NCBI GenBank assembly: GCA_011391255.1
Contig: JAABQV010000003.1
Span: 1 to 64,000, forward strand
Source of the DNA: Dechloromonas sp.
GTDB lineage: Bacteria > Pseudomonadota > Gammaproteobacteria > Burkholderiales > Rhodocyclaceae
Length of the DNA stretch: 64,000 nt
Reading direction: 5' to 3'
Shown piece after piece: positions 42,664 through 50,419 of the stretch. A program made the translations under genes and the position numbers. The stretch's first letter is position 1, and each line of letters starts with the position of its first letter. The notes beneath the pieces are model-generated. The model was not told where the DNA came from. It ran no database searches and saw nothing but the letters and a program-made list of their open reading frames with translations.

Positions 42664-43956
42664 TTAGGTGTTTTCAGGAAAGGGGCCTGCCGGCCCTTTT
42701 TTTGTGCCTGAATCTAAAGGTACCAAACGGATGTAGGGTTTGGTTTCCTCCGGTAAGCGAAAGCGCAACAAGTTTCTGCCGATCTGAATGGCCAGACTCT
42801 GCGACATGGACTGAAACGGGCCGATCGGCGAATCAGCGTGTTCAAGCCGCCATTGGGCGTTACTTGGCGATATTAGCTTTAGTTCATACTCGCCAGTGGC
42901 GTCACGTTTGATTTGCGGCGCAAAAGGGCGGGCCAGCGGTTCGCCGATGAAAACCCCTTCGCCCGGCCACTCAACACTTTTCCAGTAGGCTTCAAGGGCT
43001 GTTGCGCCCATCAGGTAGTGAAACATGGCAACTGCCGGATAGGGGAATTTCTGCCGGTAGTTGCAGGGTTCAGTGACGGTGCCGTAGCTGGCGGTAGCGC
43101 CAGCCTCCAGCCAACGCAGGCTGCTCATTTGATAGATATTGAAGAGTTGCCCGCCGCTTGATGTGAGATGGTCGGCAAGCGCGCCGGGCTGAAAGGTTAA
43201 TGATTCGAGGTGGGAAACATGAGTCATGCCGGTGAAGTAAAAGAGAACGTCAGCACGGTTTTCAATGAAATCGGCATTGAGTACTTTGATCGGCAGCAGG
43301 TTATTAAGCGCCCTGATGCTGGTCATGAAATACGGTGCACGACTGCTGCGCGCCTTGTCCGAGGTCTTGAGCAGATAGGCGGTTCCGTCAGGATGGCTGT
43401 AGTCAGCGGCAAGGCCTCGGTCAACTAGCGCCTTGATTTGCTCAAAGTCTTTGCCGGCCAGCATCATTGCCGGTCGTAGCTTATGATCAGCGAGGGGGTT
43501 GCGGCTGGGCGAGTTGAAATAGCCGCTGGCAGCCGTTCGGCCACAGTTGGTTGAGCAATATTTTGGATCGTGACCCAAGGCGAGGGCGGAGGTTATCGAC
43601 ATGCAGCCCGCTTGAAAAGGCTGTGTCCAGGCAACCGCAAAAGCCTGAATATGCGATGGTGTCTTTCGATTGATTTCGAGCTGTAATTGTTCGAATTCAG
43701 AAACGCTGAGCGCATTTTTGCCCACCGGGAAGCGCAGACGAATAACATTGCCTTGCGGAATCTTGCGAGCCTTTTGGTAATAGGCGCCAGTCTTCTGAGA
43801 CAGCGGGTCATTCTCGTTGACCAGAATGGCAACGTCTTTTGCAGAGAGGCCGCTGGGCGGCAGCGAAATGAGGTTTTCCGCGTGTACAGGCGAAAAAAAG
43901 ACGATGCAAAGCATCGCAGCGATACATAAATGATCGGCTAGTGAGCGATAAGGCAT
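42664..43956 (-). CDS. TIGR03790 family secreted protein
   Basis: A 430-residue protein with a signal peptide (LCIAAMLCIVFFSPVHAEN). It has the TIGR03790 features: VAILVNENDPLSQKTGAYYQ, RKIPQGNVIRL, a cysteine-rich segment CMSITSALALG and C-S-T-N-C, plus FTGMTHVSHLESLTFQPGAL and ATASYGTVTEPCN. The family has a caspase-like character and unknown function. It is convergent to hom, and the hom terminator lies inside its 3' end. Confidence 0.85.
   Translation of the reverse strand: MPYRSLADHLCIAAMLCIVFFSPVHAENLISLPPSGLSAKDVAILVNENDPLSQKTGAYYQKARKIPQGNVIRLRFPVGKNALSVSEFEQLQLEINRKTPSHIQAFAVAWTQPFQAGCMSITSALALGHDPKYCSTNCGRTAASGYFNSPSRNPLADHKLRPAMMLAGKDFEQIKALVDRGLAADYSHPDGTAYLLKTSDKARSSRAPYFMTSIRALNNLLPIKVLNADFIENRADVLFYFTGMTHVSHLESLTFQPGALADHLTSSGGQLFNIYQMSSLRWLEAGATASYGTVTEPCNYRQKFPYPAVAMFHYLMGATALEAYWKSVEWPGEGVFIGEPLARPFAPQIKRDATGEYELKLISPSNAQWRLEHADSPIGPFQSMSQSLAIQIGRNLLRFRLPEETKPYIRLVPLDSGTKKGPAGPFPENT
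42679..42703 (+). terminator. Rho-independent terminator of hom, embedded in the convergent gene
   Basis: AAGGGGCC-TGCC-GGCCCTT hairpin followed by T7, 22 bases after the hom stop. It overlaps the last codons of the TIGR03790 gene on the other strand (reading KKGPAGPF). Confidence 0.88.
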
Positions 43957-44018
43957 GGATTGCGGGCTAGCAGGAAGCCAACCGCAGTGTCGGCGAGAGG
44001 TTCGCAGAATCTGAGCGC

Positions 44019-44252
44019 TTAGATTGGCGGCTTTTTGTCTGTTTGATCATTGTCTTTTGGGGCAGGTGGCGCGGGCGTCACTAACCCTACGCTGCCCAGT
44101 AAAATGAGTAAAAAGGTCAGCGCCGAGGCGCCGGCAAAAATCTGCCCGGCCAAAAATAGCAGGGGTGGCACGATGCAAACGCCGGCCAGGATGAATTCGA
44201 TAGCGTCATCGCCGTTTTTGTAGCCAATGCGCTCAAGGTGCTTGCGTATCAT
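44019..44252 (-). CDS. Small membrane protein of unknown function
   Basis: A 77-residue protein with two hydrophobic helices (FILAGVCIVPPLLFLAGQIF and ALTFLLILLGSVGLVTPA) and a Pro/Asp/Lys tail (PAPPAPKDNDQTDKKPPI). GGAG precedes the ATG at a suitable distance. No family recognised. It could be co-transcribed with the TIGR03790 gene 62 bp downstream. Confidence 0.65.
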   Translation of the reverse strand: MIRKHLERIGYKNGDDAIEFILAGVCIVPPLLFLAGQIFAGASALTFLLILLGSVGLVTPAPPAPKDNDQTDKKPPI

Positions 44253-44419
44253 GATCGCGGACTCCGTCGCTAAAGGGGTTATTCATTCTCGGCCGATTTT
44301 CTCTGAAAGGCTAACTTCTTTACGGGCTCCGTGAGAAATGTTGCGAGATTGTCTCAGGCGATGTGTGTGCTGCGGTCAACGCGGTAAAATGCCCGTTTTT
44401 TGCATCTCAGGGCTACGCC

Positions 44420-45847
44420 ATGCGCTATATCTCGACTCGCGGTCATGCCGCGCCCCAGTCTTTCTGCGACATTCTGCTCGGTGGCCTGGCGCCGGATGGC
44501 GGGCTTTATCTGCCGGAAAGCTATCCGCAGATCAGCCGCGCCGAACTCGATGCCTGGCGCAAGTTGTCGTATGCCGACCTGGCCTACGAAATTCTCTCCA
44601 AGTTCATCACCGATATTCCGGACGCCGACCTGAAGGCGCTGGTTCGCAAAACGTATACCGCCAAGGTTTATTGCCACACGCGTAACGGCGGCGATGCGGC
44701 GCAGATCACACCGCTGACCAAACTCGAAGACGGGCTTTACACGCAGGAACTGTCGAACGGCCCGACGCTGGCCTTCAAGGACATGGCGATGCAGTTGCTC
44801 GGCAACCTGTTCGAGTACGTGCTCGACAAGCGTGGCGAGTCGATCAACATTCTCGGCGCCACCTCCGGCGACACCGGCTCGGCGGCCGAATACGCGATGC
44901 GCGGCAAGCACAACGTCAAGGTTTTCATGCTCTCGCCGGATGGCAAGATGAGCGCCTTCCAGCGGGCCCAGATGTATTCGCTGCAAGACCCGAATATCTT
45001 CAATATTGCCGTTACCGGATTTTTTGACGACGCGCAGGATATCGTTAAGGCGGTCTCCAATGACGCTGCCTTCAAGGCCAAATATAAAATCGGCGCCGTT
45101 AACTCGATCAACTGGGGGCGAGTTGCGGCGCAGATCGTCTATTACTTCCAGGGCTATTTTCTGGCGACCCAGTCTAACGATGAGCAGGTTGCTTTCGCCG
45201 TGCCCTCGGGCAACTTTGGCAACATCTGCGCAGGCCACATTGCCCGCCAGATGGGTCTGCCGATTGCCAAACTGGTACTGGCGACCAACGAAAATGATGT
45301 GCTCGACGAGTTTTTCCGCACCGGTGTTTATCGCCCGCGTACTTCAGTCGAAACCAGCATCACTTCCAGCCCGTCGATGGATATTTCCAAGGCCTCCAAC
45401 TTCGAGCGCTTTGTCTTCGATCTGGTTGGCCGCGATCCGGTGGTAGTTGCCGAATTGTGGGCAAAAGTGGATAAGGGCGAAGCATTCGACCTGTCTGTTA
45501 CGGTCCACTGGAAAAACCTGCCGAAATTTGGTTTTGTCTCCGGCAGGAGTTCGCACAGCGACCGGATCAAGACCATCCGTTTTGCCCAGGGTCGCTACAA
45601 CGTAATGCTCGACACCCACACCGCCGATGGTTTGAAGGTGGCGCTGGAGCAACGTTTGCCGAATGTGCCGATGATTGTTCTGGAAACCGCTCAACCAGCC
45701 AAGTTTGAGGAAACCATCCGTGAAGCGTTGGGCACCGAGCCGGTGCGACCTGTGGCGATGGCCGGTATCGAGAATCTGCCGCAGTTTGTGACGGTCATGG
45801 CACCTGACGTTGATGCCGTGAAGAAGTTTGTTGCCGAACGGGTGTGA
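44420..45847 (+). CDS. thrC: Threonine synthase
   Basis: A 475-residue class II threonine synthase: MRYISTRGHAAPQSFCDILL, PLP-lysine motif LAFKDMAMQ (Lys120), GATSGDTGSAAEYAMRGK for phosphate binding, and VNSINWGRVAAQIVYYF. It converts O-phosphohomoserine to threonine. The ATG at 44420 is chosen although the frame is open 19 codons upstream, because it gives the conserved N-terminus. Confidence 0.96.
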   Translation: MRYISTRGHAAPQSFCDILLGGLAPDGGLYLPESYPQISRAELDAWRKLSYADLAYEILSKFITDIPDADLKALVRKTYTAKVYCHTRNGGDAAQITPLTKLEDGLYTQELSNGPTLAFKDMAMQLLGNLFEYVLDKRGESINILGATSGDTGSAAEYAMRGKHNVKVFMLSPDGKMSAFQRAQMYSLQDPNIFNIAVTGFFDDAQDIVKAVSNDAAFKAKYKIGAVNSINWGRVAAQIVYYFQGYFLATQSNDEQVAFAVPSGNFGNICAGHIARQMGLPIAKLVLATNENDVLDEFFRTGVYRPRTSVETSITSSPSMDISKASNFERFVFDLVGRDPVVVAELWAKVDKGEAFDLSVTVHWKNLPKFGFVSGRSSHSDRIKTIRFAQGRYNVMLDTHTADGLKVALEQRLPNVPMIVLETAQPAKFEETIREALGTEPVRPVAMAGIENLPQFVTVMAPDVDAVKKFVAERV

Positions 45848-45851
45848 TTGA

Positions 45852-45882
45852 AACCGGGGGGCAGGGCGCCCCCGGTTTTTTC
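45852..45882. terminator. Rho-independent terminator after thrC
   Basis: AACCGGGGG-GCAGGG-CGCCCCCGGTT-type hairpin followed by T6. It lies between the convergent thrC and the small minus-strand ORF at 45884 and may serve both. Confidence 0.9.
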
Positions 45883-45883
45883 A

Positions 45884-46021
45884 TTACAAATAGATGACGG
45901 CGGGAAATACTGCCACGGCCAATACCATCACCAGCCATTCAAGATTATGGCGTGCCAAAAAGCCGGTAAAGTGCATGACCAGTATGGCAATGGCAACGAC
46001 GTAAAATAGAGCAAATAGCAT
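45884..46021 (-). CDS. 45-residue small membrane protein
   Basis: A short ORF encoding MLFALFYVVAIAILVMHFTG, then FLARHNLEW and a second hydrophobic helix ending AVFPAVIYL. A GAGGAG ribosome site sits six bases before the ATG (minus strand), and the thrC terminator follows the stop. Two transmembrane helices with a short basic loop. Function unknown; the site and composition make it a probable real gene. Confidence 0.6.
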   Translation of the reverse strand: MLFALFYVVAIAILVMHFTGFLARHNLEWLVMVLAVAVFPAVIYL

Positions 46022-46091
46022 AGGTGCTCCTCGATTATTTTTTATTGGGGTGGCGTGATTATAGGGCGCTTCATATTAGTGGCAAACAGAA

Positions 46092-46955
46092 TCAGCCGGA
46101 AAATCGCATCGAAAGATCGAGCGCTTTGACATCTTTGGTCAACGCACCGACCGATATCCGGTCAACGCCGGTTTCGGCGATGCCGCGTATGGTGTCCAGC
46201 GTGACATTACCAGAGGCTTCAAGGATCGCCCGCCCGGCATTGATGCGGGCGGCATCGCGTAGCATGTCGAGGCTGAAATTGTCGAGCAGGATCATTTTGG
46301 CACCGGCATTCAGTGCCGTTTCAAGCTCAACCAGATTTTCGACTTCAATCTGCACGAAGCGGCAACGGTCAGCAGCGGCTTGGGCGACCGCCAGCGCGGC
46401 ATGCATCGCGGCGCCAATACCGCCAGCAGCCATGATGTGATTTTCCTTGATCAGAATCGCGTCCCACAAGGCCAGGCGGTGATTGCCGCCACCGCCACAG
46501 CGAACCGCAAATTTTTGTGCAATGCGCAGCCCCGGTAGCGTTTTGCGCGTATCAACCACCTGCGCTTTGGTGCCGGCGATGGCATCGGCGTAAATGCGCG
46601 CCTTGCTGGCGACGGCGGATAGCAGCTGAAGAAAATTCAGGGCGCTGCGCTCGGCTGTCAGCAGCGCGCGAGCATCGCCGGTGATTCGGCAAAGCAACTG
46701 ATTGGCGACGATCCGCTCACCATCCTGACCCTGCCATTCAATTTTGGCTGCAGGGTCAAGTTCGCTGATGCAGCGCTCAAACCAGGCGGTGCCGCAGAGT
46801 ACGCCAGCTTCTCGCGAAATAACGCTGGCTTGAACGGTTTGATTGGCGGGGATCAGGCTGGCCGTCAGGTCGCCGGCACCGATATCTTCGGCGAGTGCAG
46901 CGGCGACGTTGCGGGAAATTTCTTCGGCGAGCGGGTAGGGGAAATCGATGGACAT
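46092..46955 (-). CDS. nadC: Nicotinate-nucleotide pyrophosphorylase (carboxylating)
   Basis: A 287-residue quinolinate phosphoribosyltransferase for NAD synthesis. Motifs: DIGAGDLTASLIP, LNFLQLLSAVASKARIYADA, VVDTRKTLPGLRIAQKFAVR, CGGGGNHRLALWDAILIKEN and LEASGNVTLDTIRGIAETGV. It is divergent from the glutamate synthase family gene. Confidence 0.96.
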   Translation of the reverse strand: MSIDFPYPLAEEISRNVAAALAEDIGAGDLTASLIPANQTVQASVISREAGVLCGTAWFERCISELDPAAKIEWQGQDGERIVANQLLCRITGDARALLTAERSALNFLQLLSAVASKARIYADAIAGTKAQVVDTRKTLPGLRIAQKFAVRCGGGGNHRLALWDAILIKENHIMAAGGIGAAMHAALAVAQAAADRCRFVQIEVENLVELETALNAGAKMILLDNFSLDMLRDAARINAGRAILEASGNVTLDTIRGIAETGVDRISVGALTKDVKALDLSMRFSG

Positions 46956-47008
46956 ATCAGGTTCTAGTCGGCATGCTGGAAGCCAATTGTAACTTCTGGG
47001 AGTTGCCA

Positions 47009-48490
47009 GTGGCCGATGTTGTCGGGGTTTTTCATGTCAGTCTGGGGGTGCTCTCGGCACTGATCGTCGCCTTGGTACTGGTCTATTTCTATGTGCGCGA
47101 CATTACGCAGAAGCGCCATACGGTGCTGCGCAACTATCCGGTCATCGGTCGTCTGCGGTTTTTCTTTGAAGATTTGGGCGAATATTTCCGCCAGTATTTT
47201 TTTCTCGGTGATCGCGAAGAAATGCCCTTCAACCGGGCGACGCGCGCCTGGGTCTACCGGATGGCCAAGAATGAAGGCGGGATTCTTGGCTTTGGTTCGA
47301 CCTACGACTTGAACCAGTCGGGGGCACTGGTTTTTGTCAATGCTGCCTTCCCGGTGCTCGATGGTGATCACGAAGCGCCACCAGCGATGGTCATTGGTGA
47401 GGGCTGGTGTGTGCAGCCTTTTATCACGCACTCGCTGATCAATGTGAGTGGCATGAGCTATGGTGCAATTTCGAAACCGGCGGTGCAGGCCTTGTCACAT
47501 GGTGCGGCGAAATCCGGTGCTTACATGGATACCGGCGAGGGCGGGCTGAGTCCGTATCATCTGGAAGGTGGTTGCGATGTGATTTATCAGATCGGCACCG
47601 CCAAGTACGGGGTACGGGATCAACACGGGCGTCTTGATCCGGATAAGTTGCGCCAGATGGCGGCGCATGAAAATGTGCGGGCATTCGAGATCAAGCTCTC
47701 GCAAGGTGCCAAGCCAGGTAAGGGTGGTGTGCTGCCGGCCGCCAAGGTGACCGAAGAAATCGCAAAAATTCGCGGTATTCCGGCCGGCCAGGATTCGCTA
47801 TCGCCGAATCGTCATCCGGAAACCAGCAACATGGATGAGTTGCTCGACATGGTCGAGCAGGTACGCGAAATTACCGGTAAACCAGTCGGTATCAAGACGG
47901 CGATTGGTGGCTGGCAGTTCATGCACGAACTTGCCGAAACGGTGAATCGGCGTGGCTTGCAGAGTGCCCCGGATTTTCTCGCGATTGATGGTGGTGAAGG
48001 CGGTTCGGGAGCCGCACCACAAGCGCTGGCGGATCACATGGCTTTGTCGATTAACGAGGCTTTACCGCGCGTAATTGATGCTCTGATTGAGAATGGTTTG
48101 CGTGAGCGGATCAAGGTGATTGCCTCGGGCAAGATCATCACGCCGGCCAAAGTCGCCTGGGCGCTGGCTTGCGGGGCTGATGCGGTGAATTCGGCGCGTG
48201 GCTACATGTTCGCGCTGGGCTGTATTCAGGCTCTGCGCTGCCATCAAAACAGTTGCCCGACCGGCATCACGACACATGATCCCAAGTTGCAGCGCGGGCT
48301 GGATGTTGAAAACAAGGCCGAGCGAGTCGCTGCCTACACGCGCAACATGAACAAGGAAGTCGAGATGATTGCCCACGCCTGCGGTCTCAAGCACGCGCGG
48401 GATCTGCGCCGGGAGCATGTGCGAATTGTCCAGCCGAACGGCCAGAGCATGGCGCTCAATATGCTTTACCCGTACCCGCCCATTCGTTGA
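47009..48490 (+). CDS. FMN-binding glutamate synthase family protein
   Basis: About 493 residues: one N-terminal membrane helix (LGVLSALIVALVLVYFYVRD), then the conserved TQKRHTVLRNYPVIGRLRFF and a GltB-like FMN barrel (GEGGLSPYHLEGG, KLSQGAKPGKGGVLPAAKV, DGGEGGSGAAPQALADHM). The Cys cluster region reads RCHQNSCPTGITTHDP. It lacks the glutamine amidotransferase domain. The GTG at 47009 has a GGGAG site; an ATG at 46973 is an alternative. Its last 60 bases lie in the 97-bp repeat that is duplicated at 50323, so the gene end survived the insertion next to it. Confidence 0.88.
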   Translation: MADVVGVFHVSLGVLSALIVALVLVYFYVRDITQKRHTVLRNYPVIGRLRFFFEDLGEYFRQYFFLGDREEMPFNRATRAWVYRMAKNEGGILGFGSTYDLNQSGALVFVNAAFPVLDGDHEAPPAMVIGEGWCVQPFITHSLINVSGMSYGAISKPAVQALSHGAAKSGAYMDTGEGGLSPYHLEGGCDVIYQIGTAKYGVRDQHGRLDPDKLRQMAAHENVRAFEIKLSQGAKPGKGGVLPAAKVTEEIAKIRGIPAGQDSLSPNRHPETSNMDELLDMVEQVREITGKPVGIKTAIGGWQFMHELAETVNRRGLQSAPDFLAIDGGEGGSGAAPQALADHMALSINEALPRVIDALIENGLRERIKVIASGKIITPAKVAWALACGADAVNSARGYMFALGCIQALRCHQNSCPTGITTHDPKLQRGLDVENKAERVAAYTRNMNKEVEMIAHACGLKHARDLRREHVRIVQPNGQSMALNMLYPYPPIR

Positions 48491-48527
48491 AGACTTGGCG
48501 GGCGGTGTCGATGACTTCGCCGGCAAC
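48431..48527 (+). repeat. 97-bp direct repeat, left copy
   Basis: 95 of 97 bases are identical to 50323-50419. It contains the 3' end of the glutamate synthase family gene and, on the other strand, a copy of the 3' end of nnr. It forms the left border of a 1,795-bp insertion (48528-50322). Confidence 0.95.
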
Positions 48528-48644
48528 TTGTCACAAACCGCTGTTTTTGGCTGCGAACTGTCGAACGCAGGATCGCCGCTGTTATGGCCGTTGGCAACAG
48601 CCGAGAAACCTCAAGCTTGCGCAGCGTGGCACCGATCAACTGGG

Positions 48645-48728
48645 GCGCGACATTCCGCAGAAGCGCCATACGGTGCTGTGCAACTCCCCGGTCATTGATC
48701 GGCTGCGATTTTTCTTTGAAAATTGGGG
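48645..48728 (+). repeat. Diverged copy of the 5' part of the glutamate synthase family gene
   Basis: About 84 bases match 47095-47178 at roughly 86% identity (shared blocks such as CAGAAGCGCCATACGGTGCT). It ends in a stop (TTGGGGATAG) and is not a gene. The rest of 48528-48896 holds no supported gene. The copy suggests the inserted DNA came from a related chromosome segment or was made by local duplication. Confidence 0.85.
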
Positions 48729-48850
48729 ATAGAAAGGTTCGATCAGTGCTTTAAGACGCGACCGAGGCGCCACCGCTTCCATTCCCGACAGGTAAATATT
48801 TTGGCTATCTCCGAAAATGGCAGTAGCCACTTGGAAAGCTCCTTGGATAG

Positions 48851-48882
48851 TCGGTTTGACGGTATCGGACTTGACAAACCGA
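48851..48882. promoter_or_regulatory. 8-bp inverted repeat upstream of the AbiEii-like gene
   Basis: TCGGTTTG (48851-48858) and CAAACCGA (48875-48882) are perfect inverted copies, 16 bp apart, enclosing a TTGACA -35-like hexamer at 48871-48876. Together with the palindrome at 48897 it may be the autoregulatory site of the toxin-antitoxin operon. Confidence 0.45.
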
Positions 48883-48896
48883 ATGTCTCGGCGAAG

Positions 48897-48914
48897 AATG
48901 ACATATATGTCATT
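48897..48914. promoter_or_regulatory. 18-bp perfect palindrome over the AbiEii-like gene start region
   Basis: AATGACATATATGTCATT is its own inverse complement. It is directly followed by the AGGAGG ribosome site (48915-48920). A position between -10 region and ribosome site is typical of a repressor operator. Confidence 0.6.
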
Positions 48915-48925
48915 AGGAGGCCGTG

Positions 48926-49750
48926 ATGCTAGAAGGAACGCAACAAGAGGTTCTTTACCCATTGCAAGAAGCGGTTCTGGCCAGGTTGCAGGCGATGGGG
49001 GATTCGCAGTTCAACGAGGCCAAGTTGTGCGGAGGAACCGCCCTCTCGCGGTGCTGGATGGAACACCGGCTGTCCTACGACCTTGACTTCTTTCTTCCCC
49101 ATGGATTCAGGGCAGCCGACATGTCTGCCGCCCTAAAAAAAGCCGGCATCGTCTATGAAACAAAGGACATCGTTGATGACCCGAGGAAGGCGAATCAACT
49201 CCACGGATATGTCATCCACAACGGACAGAGATTGAAGGTGTCGTTTGTGGAGGATGCTTATTTCGAGACCTTTCCTGTGGTTCAAAGAGTGTTTGGAGAT
49301 TTAACTGTCCGAACGGAGGAGATCCCAGGCCTGTTTCACAGAAAACTTAGAACTGTGGCCGGAAGCGGTGCGGAAGGCGATTCGTTTGAAGGCGGACGGC
49401 AAAAGGCGAGAGACCTGTTCGACCTGCACGTGCTGTCCGTGGGGTTTCAGTCGATCAGGGAGTTCATGGATTCCCTCCCGTACGCCTTCCCTTCCGACGC
49501 ATTCGACAATGGTCTTGCAAACATGCCGTGGTTCGATCTGATGGACGAACTTGAGGAAATCGTCTGTGCCAAAGAATGGAACCAGGCGAAGGATGTTATG
49601 TATCTGCAAAGTGCCCTTTTCGAGCAAATAGGGGCAACGACCCTGCTTGACGAGATGGAGAACAAGGCCGCACAGGAACCGGAGCCGCAAACCGCAGCGC
49701 CAAAGAGCGGAGGGCGACGTGAGCACGGACGAGGAGGGTTGTCCAGATGA
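48926..49750 (+). CDS. AbiEii-type nucleotidyltransferase toxin
   Basis: A 274-residue protein. The nucleotidyltransferase motif I is LCGGTALSRCW, with the acidic pair LSYDLDFFLP (residues about 33-56). Later conserved positions are FHRKLRT and GGRQKARDLFDLHVL, as in the AbiEii/DUF1814 family of type IV toxin-antitoxin systems. The tail is Pro/Gln/Arg-rich. The ATG at 48926 is spaced five bases from AGGAGG; the GTG at 48923 is too close. Its stop overlaps the start of the next gene (ATGA). In classical abiE the antitoxin gene is first; here the order is reversed. Confidence 0.82.
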   Translation: MLEGTQQEVLYPLQEAVLARLQAMGDSQFNEAKLCGGTALSRCWMEHRLSYDLDFFLPHGFRAADMSAALKKAGIVYETKDIVDDPRKANQLHGYVIHNGQRLKVSFVEDAYFETFPVVQRVFGDLTVRTEEIPGLFHRKLRTVAGSGAEGDSFEGGRQKARDLFDLHVLSVGFQSIREFMDSLPYAFPSDAFDNGLANMPWFDLMDELEEIVCAKEWNQAKDVMYLQSALFEQIGATTLLDEMENKAAQEPEPQTAAPKSGGRREHGRGGLSR

Positions 49751-50283
49751 AGCCGCGAGTGGAAGTGGAGTCTTGGGAGACTGTCAGCAAGAAGGCCTAT
49801 TGGGATCGGGATATACCCTTGGAAAAATGGCAGGACAGGGTTTCCATCGGCCACCGTTCATATTTGCCTGACGCCGTGACCGGGATGAAAGTGTCTGAGT
49901 TTGCCCATTTTTACGGGGTCAGGAAATTCGTCCGGGACTGGCCTCTTCTTCGTGCAAAGTTGCCGGAAAAGTCTGCGAAAAAAGTGGGCGTGTACGACAT
50001 AGCCTGGAGCAGGCTTGCCGGAGGCGGATGGAATCTGCGCCCCACCCCCGATTTCAGCACCATGCCGGAAAGGCGCCGCCAGTTCATGATTGCTGTCGCC
50101 AAAGTGCCGGGAAGAAGCATTTACGAGATAGCCAAATCACTCGGGATGCAGTATCGGCGAGCCCATGAGCACGCGGTCAATCTCATTCAGGTCGGGAAAA
50201 TTCGCGGAAAAGAAGTGGTTGAGGGCGGACACCGCAAGACCAAGTTGTATCCGACATACGGGGAATACCAAGAGATCTTGTAG
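49747..50283 (+). CDS. Winged-helix protein, probable antitoxin partner
   Basis: A 178-residue protein. The C-terminal 75 residues read like a winged helix: RRRQFMIAVAKVPGRSIYEI, AKSLGMQYRRAHEHAVNLIQ and then a hairpin GKEVVEGGHRKTKLYP. The N-terminal 100 residues have no family I recognise (WETVSKKAYWDRDIPLEKW). Four-base overlap with the AbiEii-like gene argues for a functional pair. It is the likely antitoxin/repressor binding the upstream palindromes; that is inference. Confidence 0.65.
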   Translation: MKPRVEVESWETVSKKAYWDRDIPLEKWQDRVSIGHRSYLPDAVTGMKVSEFAHFYGVRKFVRDWPLLRAKLPEKSAKKVGVYDIAWSRLAGGGWNLRPTPDFSTMPERRRQFMIAVAKVPGRSIYEIAKSLGMQYRRAHEHAVNLIQVGKIRGKEVVEGGHRKTKLYPTYGEYQEIL

Positions 50284-50322
50284 CAGCCAAACCCGCTACG
50301 GCGAATCGGGTTCTAAGGTGAT

Positions 50323-50419
50323 CAGCCGAATGGCCAGAGCATGGCGCTCAATATGCTTTACCCGTACCCGCCCATTCGTTGAAGACTTGGCGGGCGGCGT
50401 CGATGACTTCGCCGGCAAC
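50323..50419 (+). repeat. 97-bp direct repeat, right copy
   Basis: 95 of 97 bases match 48431-48527. It holds the functional 3' end of nnr (minus strand) and a detached copy of the last codons of the glutamate synthase family gene. Confidence 0.95.

Noticed and set aside
48528-50322. Insertion sequence or transposon
   Set aside because: No transposase and no terminal inverted repeats; the 97-bp direct repeats are far longer than IS target duplications.
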